This document shows, piece after piece, positions 25,096 to 31,450 of a DNA stretch of 31,450 bases. This DNA comes from Bacteroidales bacterium GP2 (GTDB taxonomy: Bacteria > Bacteroidota > Bacteroidia > Bacteroidales > Muribaculaceae), in NCBI GenBank assembly GCA_001701115.1, contig DAAJ01000009.1, positions 1 to 31,450 of the forward strand, written 5' to 3'. The notes under the pieces are model-generated. The model saw nothing but the letters and a program-made list of their open reading frames with translations. It was not told the origin of the DNA and made no database searches. The translations under genes were made by a program, and so were the position numbers. Within the stretch, counting starts at the first letter, position 1. The number at the start of each line of letters is the position of its first letter.

Positions 25096-25169
25096 CCTTG
25101 GCTCCTATATATAATTAAGGTGTAAGCTCCTCGCGTACCCACAGCAACAGGTAATCACGAAAAGTCCTG

Positions 25170-25177
25170 CAAATATA
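25170..25177 (-). promoter_or_regulatory. Candidate -7 element for the TonB-dependent receptor
   Basis: The minus strand reads TATATTTG, matching TAnnTTTG. At the 20-base upstream position the triplet is GTG rather than TTG, one mismatch. The start codon follows 74 bases downstream of the element. Confidence 0.45.
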
Positions 25178-25402
25178 CGACTTATGCACGACATTTTCAC
25201 CTCTCCTCCCCTATTATTCACAACCTTTCCTTACTTTCAGCACTGCTTCATCATACTGCTATATTCGGCTGCCGGTAACAAAGTGGTTTCATTAAGAAGA
25301 ACTTATCAGTATATAGAGAGCTGAGAGAATGATAGACGACATCCGGCAACCACATGGTCAAATCACGCTTGTTGGACCCTTGCAGCATATCCCCACTACA
25401 AC

Positions 25403-25420
25403 ATTAACATCAATTAACAT
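25403..25420. repeat. Tandem ATTAACAT pair, 10-base period
   Basis: ATTAACAT occurs at 25403-25410 and again at 25413-25420, one helical turn apart and 65 bases before the barrel-protein start. It could be a regulator half-site pair or chance in AT-rich DNA. Confidence 0.4.
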
Positions 25421-25484
25421 ATACTACTGTCACAAAAATCCGGTTTCCCACTCTTTATTATAGAAACCATCAGATTTTTATAAA

Positions 25485-28355
25485 ATGAAAAGACTCATTT
25501 CCCTTGCAATCTCAGCTATTGTGATATGTTGTCACATTTTTGCGGACAACACTCAACCGTTTACTATCATGGTGAACGCTATTGACGGTTGGACGGGCGA
25601 ACCCATGTTCAATGCAAAAGGATACATGCTATCCACTACTACAGGAGACACCGTGTTTGCTACACTATCAACCCCATCATTTGGAGATAGTAACGGAGAA
25701 TGGATAAAAGTTGCAAGACTCAATTTTAAATTGACTAAAAAGATTGACTCATACACTCTCAAAGCGTATGCTGAAGGCTATGACACTGTATTTACCACAG
25801 TAAATCTGGATCATATAGGAGCAAGAGAATACCAAAAAACATTGCCGGAACTTGAATTCTACAGGAAGTCAAAGACGCTTGGCACAGCCACAGTAACAGC
25901 CACAAAAGTAAAATTCTACCATTCCGGGGACACGCTTGTTTATAATGCCGATGCGTTCAAGCTACCGGAAGGCTCGATGCTTGACGCGTTAATCAAGCAG
26001 ATGCCAGGAGTGGAGATGAACGATGACGGGGAAATTTTCGTCAACGGCAAGAAGGTCGAAAGCCTCCTGCTCAATGGCAAGGACTTCTTCAAGGGCGACA
26101 AGCTCGTTATGCTTAACAATTTAGGGGCATATACTGTAAATACGGTCAAAGTTTACGACAAGCTCAGCGAGCGCAGCATGCTTGCAGGGCAGGATTTGGG
26201 CGACAGCGAATTTGTCATGGATGTAAACCTGAAGAAAGAGTACATGAACGGATACATAGGCAATGTCGAGGCGGGAGCCGGGACTGCGGACAGGTACATG
26301 GCGCGCCTGTTCGGGATGTGGTACACCACACGCTCACGCGTCACTATCCTCGGCTCCCTGAACAACCTCAATGACAATCGCACGCCCGGGCAGAACACCG
26401 CATGGCAGGCATCCACCACCCCAGGCGACACACGCACCAAAATGGGAGGAGTGGACTATAACTTCAGCGGGGACGGCAACAAATGGGAATTAAGTGGAAA
26501 CGCAACCGTGCAGCACACCCGCTCTTTTAACAAGGCGGACACTTACACTACCAACTTCCACCCGGACAGGCGCACATACGGCACATCATTCGCCAACTCG
26601 CTTTCCCATGACCTTAACGTCAAAACAAGCCATACTGTCAAGCTGCGCCCGGATAACCAATTCTATCTCGCTTCTGTAAACATGAATTATAAGGACAGCG
26701 ACAGAGGCAGCAACACACTCTCCGGCACATTCAATTCCGCGTCGGAGCAGCTCACGCGCATATTGCTTGAGCAAATTTTTGATGGCTCCCTGACATCATT
26801 CGCTGACAATCCTGTCTATACCTCACTAACCCAGACGCTCACAAGCGGACATTCATTGACAGTCGGAGGACGGCTCAACACAATTTACAAGATTCCTCAC
26901 ACTCCTGACCTTGTCATGATTGATTTTTCCGGCAACTACAACCGTAAACGCTACGGTACATTCAACCGCTACGACATCAACTACAATGCTGCGGGGAACC
27001 GTACTACTGACTACCAGTTCATCAAGGACGCACCCGATCACTCATGGGCATGTGATGCTTCTCTTTCCTATAATTATCAGTTCAGTCCAAAAAATAATTT
27101 GACTATTAATCCAAGATGGTCACATAATTCCACAAATAAGAATTCATACCTCTATCAGCTTGACAGGCTCGGTGACATAGGAGTATTCGGGCAATTGCCG
27201 GATGACTACCTGGCTGCATTAGATAATAACCAGACATACCTTAGCCACCAGACAGACGACAAGGCTACTGTTTCTCTAAGCTTAGCGTATAACTTTAATC
27301 TGGGTAAAATATGCCCCGTATTTATGTACATTGCTCCGGAGTTCAACTATGCTTGGCGCCGCCTTGACTACAACCAGGGAGATGTGCATCAGAAAGTCTC
27401 GAAGAACTCATTCTTCTTTGACGTCCGGACTTTAAGGATGGAATTCAATAGGGCATGGGGTAACCAGGTCGTATTTTCATTCAGGCGCAACACTGACTTG
27501 GTTTCACTGAACCGGCTCATTGATGTTGTAAATACCCGTGACCCGCTAAATATTTTTGTCGCATCAACAGGACTCAAAAATTCCGCGAACAACAGCTTTG
27601 CATTGGAATGGAACAAGTTCAGCCAAACAAGGCACAGATGGGGTAATTACATGGCTCTCAATTACTCTTTCATTGAAAATGCACTTGTGAACTCATACAG
27701 CTACAACCCTGAAACAGGCGTGCGCACATACCGTATGCAAAACGTAAGCGGCAACTGGAACGGAAGCTTTACGGAGGCGCCCTCCAAGACTTTCGGAAGA
27801 AAAGATGAGTTCAGGATATACTCCAACAGCACTGTCGGATACGGCAGGAGCACCGGAATGCTTGCAATGACGGGCACAGGATTCAGCAAGAACATCGTAA
27901 CTAACCTCACGCTTAACCAGTCGCTAAATTTCAACTGGTCGCTTGGCAAGCAGAAATTGGGATTCAAGGGCGGAATCAAATGGCGCGACACCAAAGGCAC
28001 CGATTCCGGATTCAAGAACTTCTCGGCGACTGACGCATACTACGGTATCAACGGCGTTTTCTCACTCCCTTGCCGTTTCGGAATATCTACGGACTTTACA
28101 CTATACACCCGCAACGGATATGCGCAGAAGAGCATCAACACCACCAAAGCGGTGTGGAACGGTCGCCTCACCTACACTACTAAAGGCGGCAAATGGCTGA
28201 TCATGCTTGACGGCTTTGACCTGCTCCACCAGCTTGACAACGTTACCTACAACGTCAACGACCAGGCGCTCACTGAGGTTTACACCAACGTACTGCCACG
28301 ATACGGTTTGCTCCATGTGCAGTACAAGTTTGTAGTTCAACCAAAAAAGAAATAA
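25485..28355 (+). CDS. Outer-membrane beta-barrel protein, TonB-receptor-like
   Basis: The 956-residue protein begins with a signal peptide (1-20, MKRLISLAISAIVICCHIFA). Residues about 25-125 form a beta-sandwich-like region resembling the carboxypeptidase regulatory domain. A TonB-box-like strand, TATVTATKVKF, lies at 134-144. A plug-like domain covers about 145-235, with LPEGSMLDALIKQMPGVEMN and FVNGKKVESLLLNGKDFF. The remainder is a large barrel with repeated Tyr/Asn/Asp-rich strands, ending VQYKFVVQPKKK. This layout fits the Bacteroidota outer-membrane beta-barrel family often annotated as a TonB-dependent-receptor-like protein. No SusD partner is present, and the ligand is unknown. It is a single-gene unit with a strong terminator after it. 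Confidence 0.88.
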   Translation: MKRLISLAISAIVICCHIFADNTQPFTIMVNAIDGWTGEPMFNAKGYMLSTTTGDTVFATLSTPSFGDSNGEWIKVARLNFKLTKKIDSYTLKAYAEGYDTVFTTVNLDHIGAREYQKTLPELEFYRKSKTLGTATVTATKVKFYHSGDTLVYNADAFKLPEGSMLDALIKQMPGVEMNDDGEIFVNGKKVESLLLNGKDFFKGDKLVMLNNLGAYTVNTVKVYDKLSERSMLAGQDLGDSEFVMDVNLKKEYMNGYIGNVEAGAGTADRYMARLFGMWYTTRSRVTILGSLNNLNDNRTPGQNTAWQASTTPGDTRTKMGGVDYNFSGDGNKWELSGNATVQHTRSFNKADTYTTNFHPDRRTYGTSFANSLSHDLNVKTSHTVKLRPDNQFYLASVNMNYKDSDRGSNTLSGTFNSASEQLTRILLEQIFDGSLTSFADNPVYTSLTQTLTSGHSLTVGGRLNTIYKIPHTPDLVMIDFSGNYNRKRYGTFNRYDINYNAAGNRTTDYQFIKDAPDHSWACDASLSYNYQFSPKNNLTINPRWSHNSTNKNSYLYQLDRLGDIGVFGQLPDDYLAALDNNQTYLSHQTDDKATVSLSLAYNFNLGKICPVFMYIAPEFNYAWRRLDYNQGDVHQKVSKNSFFFDVRTLRMEFNRAWGNQVVFSFRRNTDLVSLNRLIDVVNTRDPLNIFVASTGLKNSANNSFALEWNKFSQTRHRWGNYMALNYSFIENALVNSYSYNPETGVRTYRMQNVSGNWNGSFTEAPSKTFGRKDEFRIYSNSTVGYGRSTGMLAMTGTGFSKNIVTNLTLNQSLNFNWSLGKQKLGFKGGIKWRDTKGTDSGFKNFSATDAYYGINGVFSLPCRFGISTDFTLYTRNGYAQKSINTTKAVWNGRLTYTTKGGKWLIMLDGFDLLHQLDNVTYNVNDQALTEVYTNVLPRYGLLHVQYKFVVQPKKK

Positions 28356-28375
28356 TCGATTACTCGTCACTTACT

Positions 28376-28416
28376 AAAGGTCAGACAAGCCTCAAAACAC
28401 GCTTGTCTGACCTTTT
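28376..28416 (+). terminator. Intrinsic terminator after the outer-membrane barrel gene
   Basis: A perfect 15-bp stem joins 28376-28390 and 28401-28415 (AAAGGTCAGACAAGC and its complement) around a 10-base loop, ending in TTTT. It starts 20 bases past the stop codon. Confidence 0.9.
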
Positions 28417-28484
28417 CCTATATGCACAACATCTAAAAAATCCTATTTTTGAACCCACCTGACTATTATTCACCCATTTTTGCT

Positions 28485-28492
28485 TATCTTTG
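28485..28492 (+). promoter_or_regulatory. Candidate -7 element for glyS
   Basis: TATCTTTG matches TAnnTTTG and lies 28 bases ahead of the glyS ATG. No TTG is found at the 20-base spacing. Confidence 0.45.
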
Positions 28493-28520
28493 CCAGCTGA
28501 AATCATTAAATAAAAGACTC

Positions 28521-30065
28521 ATGGCACAGCAAGAAGACGTGTTCAAAAAAATAGTTTCACATGCCAAGGAATATGGCTTTGTGTTCCAGTCAAGCGAAAT
28601 TTACGACGGGCTCGCTGCTGTTTATGACTACGGTCAGAACGGTGTAGAGATGAAAAACAATATCAAGCGTTACTGGTGGGACGCTATGACACTGCTGCAC
28701 GAAAACATTGTCGGCATTGATTCCGCGATATTCATGCACCCTACTATATGGAAAGCGTCCGGACACGTTGATGCGTTCAATGACCCCTTGATTGACAACC
28801 GCGATTCCAAGAAAAGATACCGCGCTGACGTGCTGATTGAAGAGGAGCTTGCTAAACTTGATGACAAGATTGAAAAAGAGGTCGCAAAAGCAAGAAAGCG
28901 TTTCGGGGACTCATTTGACGAAGCGATGTTCCGCCAGACCAACCCCCGCGTGATTGAGCATGTAAAGCAGCGCGAGGAGCTTCATGAACGCTTTGCTAAA
29001 GCGATGAATGATAATAACCTTGATGAGCTCCGCCAGATTATCATCGACCGCGAGATTGTATGCCCGGTATCAGGCACTAAGAACTGGACAGAGGTACGCC
29101 AGTTCAACCTCATGTTCCGCACTGAAATGGGCAGCACCGCCGATGGGGCAATGACTGTTTACCTCCGCCCCGAAACAGCACAGGGCATCTTTGTAAACTA
29201 CCTCAATGTGCAGAAAACAGGACGTATGCGCATTCCATTCGGTATCGCGCAGATTGGCAAGGCATTCCGTAATGAGATTGTTGCACGCCAGTTCATTTTC
29301 CGAATGAGGGAATTTGAGCAGATGGAAATGCAGTTCTTTGTGCGTCCCGGTCAGGAACTCCAGTGGTTTGAGTACTGGAAGCAGTGGCGTCTGCGCTGGC
29401 ACAAGGCTCTTGGGCTTGGCGATGACAAATACCGCTACCACGACCACGACAAGCTCGCGCACTACGCAAACGCGGCTACCGACATTGAATTTGAAATGCC
29501 TTTCGGGTTCAAGGAAGTCGAAGGCATCCACTCACGCACAAACTTCGACCTGTCGCAGCATGAGAAATACTCCGGCAAAAACATCAAGTATTTCGATCCG
29601 GAACTCAACGAAAGCTATACACCTTATGTAATAGAGACATCTATCGGTGTGGACCGTATGTTCCTCTCTGTTCTCTGTTCAAGCTACGAGGAGCAGAAGC
29701 TCGAGGGAGGTGACACCAGGGTTGTGCTGCATCTCCCCGCTGCACTTGCACCGGTGAAATGCGCCGTTATGCCACTTGTCAAGAAAGACGGGCTGCCTGA
29801 AAAAGCACAGGAGATTGTAAACGACCTCAAATTTGACTTCGCTACCCGCTATGACGAGAAAGACTCGATCGGCAAGCGTTACCGCCGCCAGGATGCTATC
29901 GGAACACCATTCTGCATCACTGTCGACCATCAGACCCTTGAAGATTCTACTGTAACCCTCCGTGAGCGCGACTCCATGGAGCAGACAAGGGTGAACATCG
30001 CCGACCTTCATCGTCTTATCCATGATAGGGTCAGCCTCACATCATTGCTTCGCAAACTCGCATAA
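28521..30065 (+). CDS. glyS: Glycyl-tRNA synthetase, alpha2 type
   Basis: This class II synthetase charges tRNA-Gly. From the ATG at 28521 (MAQQEDVFKKIVSHAKEYGF) it has 514 residues, the usual Bacteroidota length. The frame is open further upstream to a TTG at 28449, but that stretch overlaps the promoter element and lacks family resemblance. The N-terminal block SSEIYDGLAAVYDYGQNG (24-41) is typical. Motif 2 reads FRNEIVARQFIFRMREFEQ (249-267), and motif 3 is GVDRMFLSVL (376-385). The anticodon-binding domain runs from about 400. It is the single-chain dimeric form, not the glyQ/glyS tetramer of Proteobacteria. lemA follows after 30 bases. Confidence 0.97.
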   Translation: MAQQEDVFKKIVSHAKEYGFVFQSSEIYDGLAAVYDYGQNGVEMKNNIKRYWWDAMTLLHENIVGIDSAIFMHPTIWKASGHVDAFNDPLIDNRDSKKRYRADVLIEEELAKLDDKIEKEVAKARKRFGDSFDEAMFRQTNPRVIEHVKQREELHERFAKAMNDNNLDELRQIIIDREIVCPVSGTKNWTEVRQFNLMFRTEMGSTADGAMTVYLRPETAQGIFVNYLNVQKTGRMRIPFGIAQIGKAFRNEIVARQFIFRMREFEQMEMQFFVRPGQELQWFEYWKQWRLRWHKALGLGDDKYRYHDHDKLAHYANAATDIEFEMPFGFKEVEGIHSRTNFDLSQHEKYSGKNIKYFDPELNESYTPYVIETSIGVDRMFLSVLCSSYEEQKLEGGDTRVVLHLPAALAPVKCAVMPLVKKDGLPEKAQEIVNDLKFDFATRYDEKDSIGKRYRRQDAIGTPFCITVDHQTLEDSTVTLRERDSMEQTRVNIADLHRLIHDRVSLTSLLRKLA

Positions 30066-30095
30066 ACACAATTATCAAATAACACCAATAACTGT

Positions 30096-30683
30096 ATGAA
30101 ACGTATCTATAATCTCATATCAGCGGTTCTTCTGGTTTTTGTGGCATCGTCACTCACCGGATGCAACTACAACTCACTTGTTGAGCAACAGCAGGCGGTA
30201 GACCAGTCATGGGCTGAAGTGGAAAACCAATACCAGCGCAGGGCTGACCTGATTCCTAACCTCGTCAACACGGTTAAAGGATATGCCGCACACGAAAGCT
30301 CTACATTTGAAAAAGTAACGGAGGCAAGGGCTAAGGCTACATCTATAACCATTAACGCCGACGACCTCAACGAGGAAACTCTCGCCAAATTCCAGAAAGC
30401 GCAGGGCGAACTCTCACAGGCGCTCAAATCACTGCTTGCTGTCACCGAGGCTTATCCTGACCTTAAAGCGAACGAAAACTTCAAGGATCTCCAGGTACAG
30501 CTTGAAGGCACTGAAAACAGGGTTGCTACCGCAAGAGGACGATATACTCAGGCTGTTGCCGAGTACAACACTTCTATTAAAAAATTCCCCACCACTATAT
30601 ATGCCGGATGGTTCGGATTCAAACCGAAACCACAGTTCCAGGCGGAAGCCGGCGCATCATCGGCACCGAAGGTGGAGTTTTAA
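30096..30683 (+). CDS. lemA: LemA family lipoprotein
   Basis: The 195-residue protein begins with a lipoprotein signal ending LTGC (C23), then NYNSLVEQQQAVDQSWAEVE and the LemA signature NQYQRRADLIPNLVNTVKGY at about 48-67. The rest is a long helical bundle rich in Ala, Glu and Lys, with a GRYTQAVAEYN segment and a final KFPTTIYAGWFGFKP block, all standard LemA features. The usual TM-type N-terminus of LemA is replaced by a lipobox, so it is probably tethered to a membrane facing the periplasm. Its molecular role is not established. It lies between glyS and the FKBP gene with short gaps (30 and 15 bases). Confidence 0.93.
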   Translation: MKRIYNLISAVLLVFVASSLTGCNYNSLVEQQQAVDQSWAEVENQYQRRADLIPNLVNTVKGYAAHESSTFEKVTEARAKATSITINADDLNEETLAKFQKAQGELSQALKSLLAVTEAYPDLKANENFKDLQVQLEGTENRVATARGRYTQAVAEYNTSIKKFPTTIYAGWFGFKPKPQFQAEAGASSAPKVEF

Positions 30684-30698
30684 AAACATTTTATACTG

Positions 30699-31253
30699 AT
30701 GAAAAAAATATTTTTCTTAGCTATACTTTTCGTAGTTTCAGTCGCTGTGGTGTCATCATGCTCGGATGAGAGCACATGGGACACATACAAGGAGTGGAGG
30801 GAAACCAACCAGAATTTCTATGACCAGCAAAAACTGGTTAAAAATTCAGACGGCACACCTTACTACACCGAACTCAGCCCCTCATGGTTCCCCAATTCCG
30901 GAGTGCTCATCCACTATTTCAACGACCGTGCCCTTACAGAAGGCAACCTTGTGCCTTTGGTAACAAGCACAGTTGATGTGAAGTACAAAGGATGGCTCTG
31001 CAATGATGTGCCTTTTGACTCATCATACACCAGCACTGCATACGGTGACAGCATTTTCCGCACCATGCCATCCGAGACCATTGTTGGATGGCAGGTTGCA
31101 CTCACCAACATGGCTGTAGGTGACAGTGCCCGCGTTGTCATTCCCTGGTCCATTGCCTATGGCACGGAATCAACAGGGTCAATCCTCCCCTTCTCTACCC
31201 TTGTGTTTGACATCAAGCTGGTGGATGTTTACGCTTACGAAACCCAGCAATAA
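30699..31253 (+). CDS. FKBP-type peptidyl-prolyl isomerase lipoprotein
   Basis: The 184-residue protein has a lipoprotein signal ending VVSSC (C21) followed by SDEST. The acidic tail after the Cys resembles the surface-export signal. After a spacer of about 65 residues with an aromatic-rich stretch, an FKBP fold runs from about 88 to 178: DVKYKGWL, PFDSS, IVGWQVALTNMAVGDSARVV, IPWSIAYGT and LVFDIKLVDV. These give the active-site Tyr, Phe-Asp, Trp and Tyr of FKBP domains, so prolyl cis-trans isomerase activity in the cell envelope is likely. It ends the glyS-lemA-FKBP run. Confidence 0.92.
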   Translation: MKKIFFLAILFVVSVAVVSSCSDESTWDTYKEWRETNQNFYDQQKLVKNSDGTPYYTELSPSWFPNSGVLIHYFNDRALTEGNLVPLVTSTVDVKYKGWLCNDVPFDSSYTSTAYGDSIFRTMPSETIVGWQVALTNMAVGDSARVVIPWSIAYGTESTGSILPFSTLVFDIKLVDVYAYETQQ

Positions 31254-31282
31254 GAAAATAATAAACTTTTCAAGTAAATCGC

Positions 31283-31313
31283 TTGTTTCATTTACAGTTT
31301 GTAATTAAATTTG
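31283..31313 (+). promoter_or_regulatory. Promoter of the Trp leader
   Basis: TTG (31283-31285), 20 bases, TAAATTTG (31306-31313): an exact fit to the Bacteroidota consensus, with the same spacing as the rpmH promoter. The leader ATG follows 21 bases downstream. Confidence 0.75.
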
Positions 31314-31334
31314 CAGCGATAACGATAATTTTTA

Positions 31335-31400
31335 ATGTTTACACTTAATTCAAACAATCAGTATTGGTGGCGCCTCCGGTATTATATCGGCGGTCAATGA
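31335..31400 (+). CDS. trpL: Leader peptide with tandem Trp codons, probably trp operon attenuator
   Basis: A 21-codon frame begins MFTLNSNNQ and ends YWWRLRYYIGGQ, then TGA. It has two adjacent TGG codons (31365-31370) and three Tyr codons, a composition rare in short random frames. It follows directly after a well-formed promoter and lies in a region of competing RNA pairings (31354-31433), which is the classic layout of ribosome-stalling attenuation of amino-acid biosynthesis. The structural genes lie beyond the right edge. A trp operon is the best guess from the Trp pair. Because of the Tyr codons, a wider aromatic pathway is possible. Confidence 0.7.
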   Translation: MFTLNSNNQYWWRLRYYIGGQ

Positions 31401-31433
31401 TTCTTTTTGACTGATTGTCCGGGTTAAGGACAA
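31354..31433 (+). promoter_or_regulatory. Attenuator RNA segments 1, 2 and 3
   Basis: Segment 1 (31354-31362, ACAATCAGT) is fully complementary to segment 2 (31410-31418, ACTGATTGT). Segment 2 overlaps TTGTCC (31415-31420), which pairs with GGACAA (31428-31433), segment 3. The two pairings exclude each other. The Trp codons follow directly after segment 1, so a stalled ribosome would cover it. An inner hairpin at 31372-31394 has one mismatch. No T-run follows segment 3, so the terminator is expected past the window. Confidence 0.6.
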
Positions 31434-31450
31434 AACTAAAAATACAGATA

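Larger units (their letters stand above)
25096..25484. other. Divergent intergenic region between two outer-membrane protein genes
   Basis: This 389-base gap separates the minus-strand receptor from the plus-strand barrel protein. It contains a minus-strand -7 element at 25170-25177 and a short tandem repeat at 25403-25420. I find no cobalamin-riboswitch box, no recognisable plus-strand promoter and no small gene. Confidence 0.75.

Noticed and set aside
25096..25484. Cobalamin or other riboswitch ahead of the TonB-dependent receptor
   Set aside because: No B12-box-like sequence or convincing multi-stem structure was found by eye.
28449..28520. Extended start of glycyl-tRNA synthetase at TTG 28449
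   Set aside because: The extra 24 codons overlap the -7 element and do not resemble the family; MAQQEDVFKK at 28521 is the usual N-terminus.
31274..31295. Terminator of the glyS-lemA-FKBP run
   Set aside because: GTAAAT/ATTTAC is a short AT-rich stem with no T-run, and it overlaps the leader promoter.
1..31450. Mobile elements, CRISPR arrays, tRNA and rRNA genes
   Set aside because: No transposase or integrase frames, spaced direct repeats, or cloverleaf or rRNA sequences were seen.

Overview
The window looks like a chromosomal segment of a Bacteroidota gut-type organism of the order Bacteroidales; family Muribaculaceae is a guess. The evidence is: promoter elements of the Bacteroidota type (TTG, 20 bases, TAnnTTTG) ahead of rpmH and of the leader at the right edge; no consistent Shine-Dalgarno sequences; a fused NuoCD inside a complex I set with no NuoE, F or G; a short ATP synthase epsilon subunit; SPase II lipoproteins; and two large TonB-receptor-like outer-membrane barrels. 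I see no mobile element, tRNA, rRNA or CRISPR array. Base composition and coding style look even throughout.

Layout. (1) Positions 1-3817, minus strand: a 1000-residue protein joining two receiver-like domains to an ATP-grasp PEP/pyruvate-binding domain, followed 22 bases later by a coiled-coil protein that runs off the left edge. (2) Positions 4063-4218, minus: rpmH (ribosomal protein L34) with its own promoter. (3) Positions 4440-21555, minus: one tightly packed run of 18 genes in the order nuoA-B-CD-H, then atpD-C-B-E-F-H-A-G, then nuoI-J-K-L-M-N. A promoter candidate lies near 21670 and an intrinsic terminator directly follows nuoN (4413-4436). The complete F1Fo ATP synthase gene set therefore sits between nuoH and nuoI of the complex I operon, with both gene sets intact and in family-typical order. 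(4) Positions 21814-25095, minus: a TonB-dependent receptor and an internally duplicated lipoprotein, ending in a clear terminator. (5) Positions 25485-28355, plus: a second outer-membrane beta-barrel protein, divergent from the receptor, with a 15-bp terminator stem after it. (6) Positions 28521-31253, plus: glycyl-tRNA synthetase, a LemA lipoprotein and an FKBP-type prolyl isomerase lipoprotein. (7) Positions 31283-31450, plus: a promoter and a 21-codon leader peptide with tandem Trp codons and mutually exclusive RNA pairings, which looks like the start of an attenuated tryptophan operon cut by the window edge.

How the genes work together. The long operon would make both the proton pump that builds the proton-motive force (an 11-gene-product complex I without the NADH-oxidising arm; electron donor unknown) and the enzyme that spends it (F1Fo ATP synthase with a proton-type c subunit and an epsilon lacking its inhibitory C-terminal domain) from one transcript. 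The most interesting points are this interleaving, a NuoM that lacks the usual TM7 lysine, the receiver/ATP-grasp protein with no phospho-histidine domain, and the Trp leader at the right edge.
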